From Sinorhizobium sp. 8-89 (lineage in GTDB: Bacteria > Pseudomonadota > Alphaproteobacteria > Rhizobiales > Rhizobiaceae), in the NCBI RefSeq assembly GCF_030124325.1, contig NZ_JASKLR010000038.1, forward strand, positions 1 through 33,259: a DNA stretch of 33,259 bases, given 5' to 3'. The translations under genes and the position numbers were made by a program. Shown here in pieces: positions 16,681 through 24,985 of the stretch. Position 1 is the stretch's first letter. The number at the start of each line of letters is the position of its first letter. The notes below the pieces were generated by a model that did not search any database, was not told where the DNA came from, and was given only the letters and a program-made list of their open reading frames with translations.

Positions 16681-17322
16681 CGTCACCTCCTGTCCTAGCG
16701 ATAACCAACCGAGCTCGGCTCCCCAATCGTTCAGCCGGCCAGGAGAGTTCATGCCGCGCGAGCAATGAAGCAGTTGGTGTGAGTATAGATTTTGACATAT
16801 CGTCAAGTGGAAAAAGACGTGCTGGTTCTTGTAAAACATAGGTCATCATATCGACCTTTCATATTTAGGTTCCTATCATGCTACCAGTCAGGATGACTGA
16901 TGGTAGCGTCAGTAAGTCTCGTGAAATACATAAGGATGTCAACGATAGCGAGGTTTCAAGTGAAACAAATCTGGGCGGACATTTGGAGCTGTGCGGAAAA
17001 GCACATACGGGGTGCGCAGATGCCAATGACGGCGCTAAAGGATCGGAGGAAAACGGTATTCCGGTGGGGAAGGGGGATCGTTCTCCCACAGTGTAGTCGT
17101 ACCGGCCTGGGCAATACTCTGAGTTAAGTATCCGGAGAACGCGCGATCGATCAAAGACTAGCGGCCGGAGAATTCAGTTCCTGGTCCACAGCGGCACGCC
17201 GCGTGCATGAGACTATTTGTCTGCGCTATTCTGCTATGCGCCTGATGATGATTGTCCCACCTGCTGACTGTCCCTATTTGGGTGTCATGGCCAGGAAGCC
17301 AGGCCGCACTGCAGGAGTGAAC
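16681..17322. other. Divergent intergenic region between otsA and the virG-like gene
   Basis: This 640-base region holds the promoters of two divergent genes and no coding sequence I can support. On the minus strand TATACT (16783-16788) could be a -10 box for otsA. Near 17192 a GGCAC-N5-GTGC string (plus strand) is a weak sigma-54-like match. I found no vir box ahead of the virG-like gene. Confidence 0.4.
16792..16806. promoter_or_regulatory. Inverted repeat TTGAC-N5-GTCAA upstream of otsA
   Basis: TTGAC (16792-16796), ATATC, GTCAA (16802-16806) is a perfect 5-base dyad about 112 bases before the otsA start. It resembles an FNR/FixK box but has a five-base centre instead of four, so another dimeric regulator is as likely. 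Confidence 0.35.
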
Positions 17323-18039
17323 ATGAAGAACATTCTCGTTGTCAGTCAGGACCCTTCAATGAGAGAGCTGCTAGTGGACTTCTTGTCTAAGCATGAGTTT
17401 AGGATCAGAGCGGTCGAAAACTGTCAGCAGGCCGCCGGCAAGGTGGCTTCCGAAGCGATAGATCTAGCAATTATTGATCTCAGCCTCGGCCGAGAAGATG
17501 GTCTTCAACTCGTTCGGGAGTTTGGCGCCAAGAGCGATCTTCCGATCATCATCATCAGCGGCGATTACCTTGGTGAGGCTGACAAGGTAACCGGCCTCGA
17601 AACGGGGGCTCGAGACTACATCACCAAGCCCTTCGGCCTTCCGGAGTTCCTAGCCCGCTTGCGCGCCGCCTTACGCGAGCGGCCGGAGCGTGGACGAAAC
17701 ACGATCTTCCATTTCGATGACTGGCGAGTCAGCACGAAGCGCCGCCGCTTGCGCCGAGGGACGGATTCTGAAATCAGGCTCACTGCGGGCGAGTTCAACC
17801 TCCTGATGGCCTTTCTTAGAAATCCGGGCCGGGTGCTTTCGCGCGAGCAGCTTCTGATGGCGACGCGCGTCTATGATCAAGACGTCTATGACCGCAGCAT
17901 CGATGTTCAAATCCTGCGCCTTCGCCGCAAGCTGGGGCAGGGCAGGAGCCTAAGCCCGCAATATATCCGCACCGAGCGGGGCGCGGGCTATGTTTTCGAC
18001 AGCGTCGTGAACGTTGAGGAACTGAGGACACGCCACTGA
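17323..18039 (+). CDS. virG: VirG-like OmpR-family response regulator
   Basis: This 238-residue protein resembles Agrobacterium VirG, which activates vir-box promoters of type IV secretion genes. Shared blocks, from memory of VirG, are DLSLGREDGLQLV, AKSDLPIIIISGD, DYITKPFGLPEFLARLRAALR in the receiver and LTAGEFNLLMAFL, VLSREQLLMATRV, YDRSIDVQILRLRRKL and GAGYVFD in the winged-helix domain. The phosphoacceptor Asp52, Ser79 and Lys102 are present. The acidic pair before beta-1 that binds Mg2+ (DD in VirG) is replaced by Ser8-Gln9, with only Asp10 left, so normal phosphorylation may be weak. The ATG at 17323 follows AGGAG by five bases. An in-frame upstream start would add unrelated sequence. 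No virA or vir operon is in the window. Confidence 0.82.
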   Translation: MKNILVVSQDPSMRELLVDFLSKHEFRIRAVENCQQAAGKVASEAIDLAIIDLSLGREDGLQLVREFGAKSDLPIIIISGDYLGEADKVTGLETGARDYITKPFGLPEFLARLRAALRERPERGRNTIFHFDDWRVSTKRRRLRRGTDSEIRLTAGEFNLLMAFLRNPGRVLSREQLLMATRVYDQDVYDRSIDVQILRLRRKLGQGRSLSPQYIRTERGAGYVFDSVVNVEELRTRH

Positions 18040-18456
18040 CAACGCACTTTCGCCGTTTTCGCCTTCAAGGCCACATCTCCCGTGCGCCGTCCGCTCCGGT
18101 AGATTTCCATCGCATCCTTTCGTCAGATGAACGGGAGCCTGTTCCAAACAGGTGTATCTAATGAGGACTTGCAGTTCGTTCTCCTTCCCAGCGAGGATCA
18201 GGATGCCCAACCTCCGGCGCTCCATTCGGCGGGCCGCTAAGCTCGCGACGCCGGGATGGGGCCGGCCCTTGATACCGCAAAGACGGTCATGGACACCGGC
18301 ACGCGACCGTCATCGAAAAGACGCTTGTAGAGACAATGACCCTCAGTCCATGTTCAGGAGGGGCGATATTCGCCGGCCGCACATCATCGTGCCCCGCCGA
18401 ACGGCATGTGAACATACCTGGATTGCAGTCCAGGTTTCAGTCGAGGTTGGAACCCT
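18040..18456. other. Gap between the virG-like and SyrB-like genes
   Basis: About 415 bases without a supported gene. Open frames here are short and arginine-rich. I see no strong terminator after the virG-like stop. Confidence 0.4.
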
Positions 18457-19062
18457 ATGAAAACACCGTGGAAATTGCTTGTTCAATTGACGTCGTCGCG
18501 GCGGCAACCAGCGAAAGTGCAAGAGAATTCGAATGGGCATGACACTGAGCCCGAGGCTCTCGAAAGCGAATCGCAACACGCGTCGGCGCTTCCGTCTGCT
18601 GATACAGCGCAAGCTTCCAGCACACCTGATCACGATGCGGGGGTCCCGGTTGATCAAGCGTCAGTGCCATTCGAGGAGACGAAAGGCCAGCCCGATGTCG
18701 TGCAGGCAACGAGCCTGCCGTTTGATATTGAAAAGGCTCAAACCCCTGCGCCCGGGGAAGCCCAACGTTCGGGTGTCGCGGATGAATTGGTGTCGAAAGG
18801 CGAGACAAGCACAAAGTCCCAAAGAAAACCGCCGATCAAGCGTCGAGAACCTGCTAAGAGAGGCCGCGCCCGCCTCGTTGCGCAGGGCGCCGCCGCCACA
18901 AATGAAGCTCAAAGTGTACACTCGTCTTCCGAGGATACTTTCTTCAATGACGTAAAAATCCTCGACGAAGAGATTAAAGAACTGCGACGACTGCTTGCTC
19001 CCAAGCTTCACCGGCAGAACCTCCAGCTTAAAAAGATGCTTGAGCGTTTCGACGTTTCGTAA
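18457..19062 (+). CDS. SyrB-like protein, 201 residues
   Basis: The first 125 residues are low-complexity, rich in Ser, Gln, Ala, Pro and Glu, and probably disordered. A basic patch follows (SQRKPPIKRREPAKRGRARL, about 121-141). The C-terminal 40 residues form an amphipathic helix with leucine spacing (VKILDEEIKELRRLLAPKLH and NLQLKKMLERF). That end resembles the C-terminus of SyrB, a Sinorhizobium regulator acting on syrM, with the pattern LEEExxxLRxxLAxKLxxEN. The similarity is from memory and limited to this end, so the call is tentative. GAGG lies 11-14 bases before the ATG. The adjacent virG-like gene and the disordered basic composition also leave room for a type IV secreted protein, though the C-terminus lacks the arginine-rich signal. 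A vir-box-like string lies at 18482-18493 inside the gene. Confidence 0.6.
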   Translation: MKTPWKLLVQLTSSRRQPAKVQENSNGHDTEPEALESESQHASALPSADTAQASSTPDHDAGVPVDQASVPFEETKGQPDVVQATSLPFDIEKAQTPAPGEAQRSGVADELVSKGETSTKSQRKPPIKRREPAKRGRARLVAQGAAATNEAQSVHSSSEDTFFNDVKILDEEIKELRRLLAPKLHRQNLQLKKMLERFDVS

Positions 19063-19755
19063 TGCCGTCCGGAAAACGCCGGTCGTCGGCGAAGCCTTGT
19101 CCTTGACGAAAATGAGCACGATGGCCCGCTCCTTCCGGACTTGGGGGCTTGCGGTTTCATTCAGCTGATGGGGTTGCGTTTCCCAGTCATCGCAATCGTT
19201 ATGATCACCGACGTTTCTCGCACCGGGCGGACAGGGAGTGCGATGGCTTCACTAGGCCGGTGTCACCTCGTCCTCCCTCGAGCAGGATCCGCTTGAGCTC
19301 GTAGGAGAACGTCAACTGAGCGCCGCGTAAACGCTGTTCACGCTTGCAGAAAATCTCGTTGAGTAGGCCGGCACAAGGCTCAGCGGCCGATGCAGGTTCT
19401 GCGGGTCGGGCAGGGCTGCGGGCAAAATGCGCATCATGACGTTCGATAAAGCCGGGCAGGAAGGCGTTGCCGCCTCTAGTGAAAGCGCGCGGCTGAACTG
19501 GCACATGCCCTGGCCATCCTTGGCATCCTTCTTCGCCTCCAAATAGTTTAAACGCGCTTTCCGACCACGCGAAGTGGGCAATTGGAAGCCCGTGACGACC
19601 GTCTTGCTGCGGTAGGCGACTGTCGGCCACAGCAGTACAGATCGGCACAATGGAGCTGTGCCAATCAGAGCGGCGGCTTCAAGATAGAGAAGGATCGCCC
19701 CCGCCGCTTACTCTATTTGCCATTCCCGGCAGCAGAACCATGGGGGCCTTGATCT
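19063..19755. other. Gene-poor stretch with undefined remnants
   Basis: No intact gene. Two overlapping minus-strand frames (about 19650-19205) are open for more than 100 codons but show no recognisable motif. One gives LNYLEAKKDAKDGQGMCQFS, which could be a decayed coding piece. No RNA gene or IS end was seen. Confidence 0.35.
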
Positions 19756-20238
19756 CTAACGTCGGAGGCCGCATTTGTTGTTCAACTCAGCCCGTCTGAA
19801 AAGTCCTTGTAGTTCTGTTTCAACAACGAGGTCCGCGGCCTCCAGTGGCGAAACCCACCGCCTGGTCCGCTGCCCTTTCTCTCGAAAGTCATCAACTTCG
19901 TCCTTGAACTCCATCAGGAACACAGAAACCATATGGGGCGGCCTCTTGCTATCCTTAATGTAAGTATAGGAGCCGATCGGCTTCTTGCCGATTTTTCCAG
20001 TGACGCCGGCTTCCTCCAAAGCTTCACGTTTGGCGCATTTGTGCGGTTGTTCGTTTCGCTCTAAGTAACCTTTTGGAATAATCCACCTGCCTGTGCCGCG
20101 ACTGGTAAGAAGCAACACTTCGGGTTCGTTTCCCTCGTTGATCCGAAGGCAGATCGTCCCGCACTGCGAGATCTGTCGATACTCCACGAGCTTGGGCGCT
20201 TTATTGATAAGCTTGGAGAGATAATCGGTAGTTGACAC
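19756..20238 (-). CDS. Nudix hydrolase (diphosphoinositol-polyphosphate type)
   Basis: A 160-residue Nudix hydrolase that would cleave a nucleoside diphosphate linked to another group. The Nudix box, residues 57-79, fits GX5EX7REUXEEXGU exactly, from G57 (GYLERNE) through REALEEAGV. LLLTSRGTGRWIIPKGYL just before it is typical of the rhizobial and eukaryotic DIPP-like group, so substrates such as dinucleoside polyphosphates are possible. The C-terminus continues PIGSYTYIKDSKRPPHMVSVF and TRRWVSPLEAADLV, a complete fold. I chose GTG at 20238 because GGGGGTGAG lies 5-13 bases upstream. A TTG at 20253 is the alternative. It reads away from the gene-poor stretch at 20239-21000 and its role in this region is unknown. 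Confidence 0.87.
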   Translation of the reverse strand: MSTTDYLSKLINKAPKLVEYRQISQCGTICLRINEGNEPEVLLLTSRGTGRWIIPKGYLERNEQPHKCAKREALEEAGVTGKIGKKPIGSYTYIKDSKRPPHMVSVFLMEFKDEVDDFREKGQRTRRWVSPLEAADLVVETELQGLFRRAELNNKCGLRR

Positions 20239-21000
20239 TGGACTCACCCCCAAGCGGCGCCGTCTTCCATTTCAACATTCGCGATTCCCGTCATCCGAAT
20301 GCCGCTCGACCATTTCCGCCGCTCCTCAATGACTTCAAAGCTCATGCCAACTCGGCTGGGCTCCTGGAATGCGTGACTCGCCGAGACTTATCAGTCGTTT
20401 AGCCGTGAGCAGAACTGGAAACTGGAGAATTAGGTTATGTCGCGGGTTCGACAAAAACGACAACAAGGTTCGCGACTTTGGACGTCAATTTTCCGTCCCT
20501 TTCACTGCCGTTATAAGTGTGCTGCTTTCTCGCTTTGGGGATCGCTTTGGGGACATGGCAGCTGGTGCTTTCGGCGTCGGGTAGGTCAACTTCCCTCAAG
20601 AGAAGCAAGGTCGTTGATGCTGTCCGCCTACCCAAGCGGCATTGGAGCCGCCGATGCTGAGGGTTGGCAAAATCGTCTGTGAATTAGCCGGGACTCCTCT
20701 CAGCCCAGCTCAATATCCCCTGCTGGAAACGGAGACGCCGCAGAACTTGTTGCTGCCGGCACAACTTCGCCTGCTTGAGAGGCGGGCGAGCGGCATCATG
20801 GTCACACGTCAACCTGGGAGCCTCCCGTAAAAAAAGGCAATGCCGACGGCACATGATCGTCAAGGCATGCATGTGCTGACTTGTCACTGCATTCCAGAGC
20901 AACGCTTCTGGGGCGGAGGACGGCCCTTTCGACCGTCCAGTAATGCCAAAAGTATAGCTTACCATAAGTTGCGGGCCCACCGCGTTTTAGCCAGTTTGCC
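20239..21000. other. Gene-poor stretch with a 12-base tandem duplication
   Basis: No gene is supported over about 760 bases. At 20530-20553 the 12-mer TCGCTTTGGGGA occurs twice in tandem, next to protein-like plus-strand sequence (RDFGRQFSVPFTAVISVLLS) that has no start or family signal. Possible integration scar, but no tRNA or matching second site is visible. Confidence 0.35.
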
Positions 21001-21045
21001 TTGACACTGTGGTCCGATGCCGATCCATCAAGATGTCATCGACAG

Positions 21046-21210
21046 CTATTTGGGCGCGTTTACGGTAATCCGGCTCAGGTAAATCTTGGCGGACGCTCGC
21101 TTATAACCGAGCGTGAAAAAATGCTCCGCGAGGCGATCCATCTCGCCACCAAGCGCACCACTATGCAGGCGCTTGAGCACCCCACGATACGAGAAATAGA
21201 ACTCGAGCAT
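21046..21210 (-). pseudogene. N-terminal fragment of a tyrosine recombinase
   Basis: The minus-strand translation MLEFYFSYRGVLKRLHSGAL followed by GEMDRLAEHFFTLGYKRASAK and IYLSRI resembles the N-terminal, DNA-arm-binding domain of phage-type integrases found next to rhizobial IS91-like transposons. It breaks off after about 50 residues and has no catalytic domain. It lies beside IS66 debris, so it is part of the same scrap of mobile DNA. Confidence 0.55.
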
Positions 21211-21343
21211 GTTGTCCCTCCGAATAGCGGCGCGGGGGGATCCCGCACCCATCCCAAGAGGCACGAAATATTATGTGGCGGAGAATTCCAGATTAGACGG
21301 GCCTCGGCTGGCGCCGGGACGGATCCGCCACATAATCTCGCCC

Positions 21344-21472
21344 GGCACATAAAAACGGATCGGCCGCAAGCGCGGACGCCACCAAGGCCACAAGCCCATT
21401 CATGCCGCGCCGGAAGTCGACCGGCTGCGTCGCCACCATGATCTTCACGCCATTCGGCGAAAATCCGATCAC
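21344..21472 (-). pseudogene. IS66 TnpB fragment
   Basis: The translation starts with GTG at 21472, overlapping the tnpA stop (GTGA), and reads IGFSPNGVKIMVATQPVDFRR and GMNGLVALVASALAADPFL, the usual IS66 TnpB opening. It then leaves the family and hits a stop near 21300. About two thirds of the protein is missing. Confidence 0.75.
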
Positions 21473-21939
21473 CGGCGTCCTCGCAACGCCGCCACCATCG
21501 CTTCCGCCAACTCGGGCGCCACCGAGCCGATCACGGTCATGCGCGCGCCGGCAATCTCGATCTCAATACGACCCGCGGCATGGTGGGCGACATCCGACGG
21601 CGCGCTCTCGGAAGACGTTCTATCGCCAACCACCGTCACCGGCACGAACATCGCCGGCTGCGCGCAGGCTTTCGCGGATCGTTGAGAGGTCAGTCCGGCT
21701 TCGCGACGCCAGACGTTCAGCAGACCGCGATTGACGCCCCAGCTCCGGGCAATCGCCGAGATGTTCACGTCGGGCTCTGCGCTTTCCGCAAGGATCCGCG
21801 CCTTCTCCTCGTCAGTCCAATTCCGCCGCTGGCGCCGACCGGTGATCACCTCGATCCGACGATACCTTCCCTCATGCCTGGCTTCATCCATGGCTTCATC
21901 CATGACTTCAAGCATGGCATCAGCGCGATCTCCAATCAT
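21469..21939 (-). CDS. IS66-family TnpA accessory protein
   Basis: This 156-residue protein has the IS66 TnpA layout: an N-terminal helix-turn-helix (RRNWTDEEKARILAESAEPD, then SAIARSWGVNRGLLNVWRREA), a variable middle and a C-terminal IEIEIAGARMTVIGSVAPELA segment before AEAMVAALRGRR. It is intact and followed by an overlapping, truncated tnpB. It acts with TnpB and TnpC in transposition, neither of which is complete here. The start chosen is the ATG at 21939. The later MDEAMDEARHEG methionines are alternatives. Confidence 0.8.
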   Translation of the reverse strand: MIGDRADAMLEVMDEAMDEARHEGRYRRIEVITGRRQRRNWTDEEKARILAESAEPDVNISAIARSWGVNRGLLNVWRREAGLTSQRSAKACAQPAMFVPVTVVGDRTSSESAPSDVAHHAAGRIEIEIAGARMTVIGSVAPELAEAMVAALRGRR

Positions 21940-22018
21940 TCGTTCCGCTCCTGTCGATGAAGGAGCCTATCTCGCGGCCTCAATCACAAAAGGAAAGGTG
22001 GGCTGTTCGTCGCGCTCA

Positions 22019-22493
22019 CCGTTGACTGGCTACCGACTCGGCCTGTAGCGCTGCAATACCGTCCTTTAAAAATCGAGGCAGCGCCCATCGTGAACTGAAG
22101 CCCCGGCTCACCGAACCGAACAGAAGTGGGTGGCAAGCGTGGTTCCTTGTCGCGTTCTTCAAGCACGTGGAAACATTGACATTTGCTTTTGCGCATCGGC
22201 ACGATACGGGCCACTTTTGCTACGTCTCGCCTTGATCACGTCCGAGCGCCGCCGCATGCTTCCAACGGCATGGTGCAAGGCTCCACTTTCCCGAGAGATC
22301 CGCGACGTCACCACGAAGAGAGGACAGCGCAGAACAACTTGCGCCACCCTCGTCAGAGGCTGAACAACAAATATCGACATCGGTTCGTCCCTCTCTCGTT
22401 TCAAAACAGAGCAGTCTTAAACGATCCGCTCGGAGAGGGGAGGGCCATCTCACAATCACAACAGCGCCCGGCCCATAGCCGCGCAGCCGATTT
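22019..22493. other. Gene-poor stretch
   Basis: About 470 bases between the IS66 end and the dehydrogenase stop. Frames on both strands are short or arginine/serine-rich and I recognise nothing in them. Confidence 0.4.
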
Positions 22494-23321
22494 TCAAACG
22501 GTCTCTCTCGGTGTGCATACCGCCGCCAGTTCGTTGCAGCCGTTCGGCAGCAGCCCAAGATGACTGCCCGCATCAGCAACAATGATCTGGCCGGTAATGT
22601 TGGACGCTTCCGTCAGGAGGAACAGCGCAGCCTCAGACATCTGTTCCGGTGTGCCTGCCTGGTGCAGAGGCGTACGCTGTTCCTCTTCTTCTTTCATCTT
22701 TCGGTATTCAACTTCGCCGACGCCGTTAAGTATCCAACGCGTTTGAATGAAGCCCGGGGAAATGGTATTCACGCGAACGGCGGGGCTAAGCCAGCGTGCA
22801 AGCGTTAGGGTAAGGGTATTCAGGGCCCCCTTAGACAAGACATAAGGTATTGAGCTGCCATTGCCGTTAAGTGTAGTATTGGAGGAAACATTGACAATCG
22901 CACCTCGTTCTTTGTTTTCCTCCCATTGTTTTCTCATGGCCGGAAACACCGCCCGGCTCATCATGAAAGCGCCTGTTGTATTCACGCGAAAGATGCGGTC
23001 GAAATCCTCGGGTGTGATGTCTTCAAGGTCGTCGGCTTTTTGGAATTTTGTAGTGCCCGCGTTGTTGATGAGGCCGTCGATGCGCCCCCATCTGCTCAGG
23101 GTCTCACCAACCAATTTGCGACAATCGGCATCCTGCCCTACGTCAGCCTGCACTACAATGGCTTCAACACCTTGCGCTTTGACTTTTACATAGGTCTCAT
23201 CGGCTTCTTTTTTGCTCTTAGTGTAGTTGATAGCGATGTTCCAGCCACGCGCCGCCAGATCAATGGCGCAAGTCGCACCCATACCCGTTGCCGATCCTGT
23301 CACGATTGCGATTTTAGCCAT
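22494..23321 (-). CDS. Short-chain dehydrogenase/reductase (FabG-like)
   Basis: This 275-residue classical SDR has the cofactor motif TGSATGMG (residues 8-15), NNAG (86-89) and catalytic Ser147, Tyr160 and Lys164 (YVLSK). PAVRVNTISPGFIQT and ITGQIIVADAGSHL complete the fold. It would oxidise or reduce a hydroxyl/keto group with NAD(P)H, and the INYTKS at the end of beta-2 is typical of NADP-preferring FabG relatives. I chose the ATG at 23321. An upstream in-frame start at 23345 would add eight residues, and neither has a strong ribosome binding site. The last 20 residues (after GLLPNGCNELA) look like an added tail. Its substrate is unknown and there is no operon partner. A related but broken SDR lies at 26225-26559. 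Confidence 0.87.
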   Translation of the reverse strand: MAKIAIVTGSATGMGATCAIDLAARGWNIAINYTKSKKEADETYVKVKAQGVEAIVVQADVGQDADCRKLVGETLSRWGRIDGLINNAGTTKFQKADDLEDITPEDFDRIFRVNTTGAFMMSRAVFPAMRKQWEENKERGAIVNVSSNTTLNGNGSSIPYVLSKGALNTLTLTLARWLSPAVRVNTISPGFIQTRWILNGVGEVEYRKMKEEEEQRTPLHQAGTPEQMSEAALFLLTEASNITGQIIVADAGSHLGLLPNGCNELAAVCTPRETV

Positions 23322-23650
23322 GGTGTTTTCGTGCGCCCCAGACAATTGGTGGAATCGATGCGCGCAAACGGCGGAAGCGCATCGGCTATGCTAAGGTCTA
23401 TTTCATCATGCAGCGAACTTTGAATTAATCTCAAGCGCCCTGTTCGCTAATTTGCGCAGAATAACCGTACCATAGTAAAGCAGTGCGTCAACTCAAGGAT
23501 AGTGAACAGGATGCAAAGATATATGGAGAATTGGTGAAAGATATTGCGTCTCTGTTTTGTACTTTGTAACAAGGTTATTAACTACCCCGTCTGCAGATAT
23601 GCAATCGCAAGTTAGGGGCCGGCCCCAAAAAAAGTGTTGGCGTCGCTAGC
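23322..23650. other. Promoter region of the dehydrogenase, AT-rich
   Basis: About 330 bases of AT-rich sequence without genes. It contains a perfect 12-base palindrome GGGGCCGGCCCC (23615-23626) followed by seven A on the plus strand. No sigma-54 or NifA site was found on the minus strand ahead of the dehydrogenase. Confidence 0.4.
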
Positions 23651-23666
23651 GGCTTATGATTCACGG
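23651..23666 (+). repeat. 16-base direct repeat, left flank of IS3 element
   Basis: GGCTTATGATTCACGG abuts the predicted left end of the IS3 element and recurs exactly at 24986-25001 at the right end. IS3 elements normally duplicate only 3-5 bases. Confidence 0.75.
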
Positions 23667-23699
23667 TGAATTAGCCCCCGAAAGGCCCGGACATGCTCC

Positions 23700-23717
23700 C
23701 CCACTTAGCTAAGTGGG
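23700..23717. repeat. Perfect 18-base palindrome in the IS3 left end
   Basis: CCCACTTAGCTAAGTGGG lies between the left terminal repeat and orfA. It could form a hairpin that limits read-through transcription or translation into the transposase from outside. Confidence 0.6.
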
Positions 23718-23736
23718 TAGGAGTAATGTTGGTAAT

Positions 23737-24129
23737 ATGACTAGCAGCAATTTTAAGATGGAAGTTCTCTCCGGGCCGGAACGTCGGCGGCGCTGGAGCA
23801 CGGCAGAGAAGCTGGCGATCATCCACGAGACCTATGAGGCGGACGCGACGGTGAGCATCGTCGCGCGCCGGCACGGCATCCAGCCGAACCAGTTGTTCGC
23901 CTGGCGCAAGCTGGCGTCCCAAGGGGCACTGACGGCAACGGCCGCCGAAGAGGAGGTCGTTCCGGCTTCGGAATACCGGGCGCTTCAGGCCCAGGTTAAG
24001 GAGTTGCAACGCCTGTTGGGCAAGAAGACGATGGAAAGCGAAATCCTGAAGGAAGCCCTCGAAATCGCCGGTAGCCCAAAAAAACATCTGTTGCGCTCGC
24101 TCTCTCTTCCGAGGGGGATTTTGGAATGA
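23737..24129 (+). CDS. IS3-family OrfA (transposase DNA-binding subunit)
   Basis: This 130-residue protein has a helix-turn-helix (RRRWSTAEKLAIIHETYEAD, then VSIVARRHGIQPNQLFAWRKL) and a leucine-zipper-like coil (SEYRALQAQVKELQRLLGKK). This is the standard OrfA layout. I chose the ATG at 23737. AGGAG lies 14-18 bases upstream, rather far, and a GTG at 23713 is in frame. An A7 run at 24078-24084 (codons CCA AAA AAA CAT) offers a -1 slip into the orfB frame, which is open from there. OrfA alone would then act as a repressor and the OrfAB fusion as the transposase, as known for this family. Confidence 0.85.
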   Translation: MTSSNFKMEVLSGPERRRRWSTAEKLAIIHETYEADATVSIVARRHGIQPNQLFAWRKLASQGALTATAAEEEVVPASEYRALQAQVKELQRLLGKKTMESEILKEALEIAGSPKKHLLRSLSLPRGILE

Positions 24130-24956
24130 AGACCGTCTGCGAAACTCTAGGTGTCGCCCGGTCGAATATCGCTGCGCGTGCCACAGGCTCCCTTTCCAGA
24201 GCCAGAGGACGCCCACCACTCCCGGATCGGGAACTGGTTGAGGATATCAAGGCCATCATCGCCGACATGCCCACCTACGGCTATCGGCGTGTCCATGCCA
24301 TCCTGCGCCGCAATGCCCGGAAAGACGGGCGTTCGTGGCCCAACGCCAAGCGCGTTTACCGGGTCATGAAGCTGCACAATCTGCTGTTGGTGCGCCACAC
24401 CGGAGCGGTCGATGATCGCCTCCACGACGGTCAGGTCGCCGTCGAACGTTCGAACATCAGATGGTGCTCCGACGGCTTCGAGATCGGCTGCGACAACAAG
24501 GAGAAGGTCCGGGTCGCCTTCGCCCTCGACTGTTGCGACCGTGAGGCAATCGCTCATGTCGCCACCACCGAAGGCATCAAGAGCCAGGACGTGCAGGACC
24601 TCGTGATCACCGCCGTGGAGAACCGCTTCGGCCGCATCAACATGCTGTCCGAACCCATCGAATGGCTCACCGACAACGGCTCCTGCTTCATCGCCAAGGA
24701 CACCGCGTCCTTGCTCCGCGACATCGGCATGGAACCGTGCACGACGCCGGTGCGCAGCCCGCAATCGAACGGCATGGCCGAGGCCTTCGTCAAAACCTTC
24801 CAGCGCGATTACGTCGCGGTGAACCCCACCCCGGATGCCGAAACCGTCATCGCTCAACTGCCGTTCTGGTTCGAGCACTACAATAATCTTCACCCGCACA
24901 GCGCCTTAGGATATCAATCGCCGCGCGAGTTCATCAGCTCGCAATCTCAAACCTGA
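24126..24956 (+). CDS. IS3-family OrfB (DDE integrase core)
   Basis: This 276-residue protein has an HTH_21-type start (PLPDRELVEDIKAIIADMPT, YGYRRVHAILRR) followed by an rve integrase core. The catalytic triad is visible as D116 (CSDGFEI), D183 (LTDNGS) and E219 (NGMAEAF) with the classical 35-residue spacing between the last two. HPHSALGYQSPREF closes the domain. The ATG overlaps the orfA stop by four bases, and the frame also stays open upstream to the slippery run, so it is most likely made as an OrfAB fusion. The gene appears intact. Confidence 0.88.
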   Translation: MKTVCETLGVARSNIAARATGSLSRARGRPPLPDRELVEDIKAIIADMPTYGYRRVHAILRRNARKDGRSWPNAKRVYRVMKLHNLLLVRHTGAVDDRLHDGQVAVERSNIRWCSDGFEIGCDNKEKVRVAFALDCCDREAIAHVATTEGIKSQDVQDLVITAVENRFGRINMLSEPIEWLTDNGSCFIAKDTASLLRDIGMEPCTTPVRSPQSNGMAEAFVKTFQRDYVAVNPTPDAETVIAQLPFWFEHYNNLHPHSALGYQSPREFISSQSQT

Positions 24957-24985
24957 GCATGTCCGGTCTTTTGGGGGCAACTCCA

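Larger units (their letters stand above)
21344..22018 (-). mobile_element. Truncated IS66-family element
   Basis: The element contains tnpA (21469-21939) complete and tnpB cut after about 40 codons. The third transposase gene and the far end are missing. The tnpA-proximal end appears near 22018, where the minus strand starts GTGAGCGCGACGAACAGC, like an IS66 terminal repeat. The opposite terminal repeat was not found. It cannot move by itself. Confidence 0.65.
23667..24985 (+). mobile_element. Complete-looking IS3-family element, about 1.32 kb
   Basis: Ends start with TG and finish with CA as in IS3. The left end reads TGAATTAGCCCCCGAAAGG and the right end, read inward, TGGAGTTGCCCCCAAAAGA. 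The inverted repeat continues through CCGGACATGCTC on both sides. It carries orfA and orfB overlapping by four bases with an A7 slippery run, and a perfect palindrome near the left end. All catalytic residues are present, so it may still be active. Confidence 0.82.

Noticed and set aside
20437..20460. GGGTTCGA string suggesting a tRNA T-arm
   Set aside because: No acceptor stem, anticodon arm or D-arm could be folded around it.
23615..23640. Palindrome next to an A-run as a terminator
   Set aside because: On the plus strand the stem is followed by A rather than T, and on the minus strand the T-run comes before the stem. Neither orientation is a terminator.
24147..24899. 250-codon minus-strand frame opposite IS3 orfB
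   Set aside because: Shadow of the GC-rich transposase gene, with no start signal or motif.
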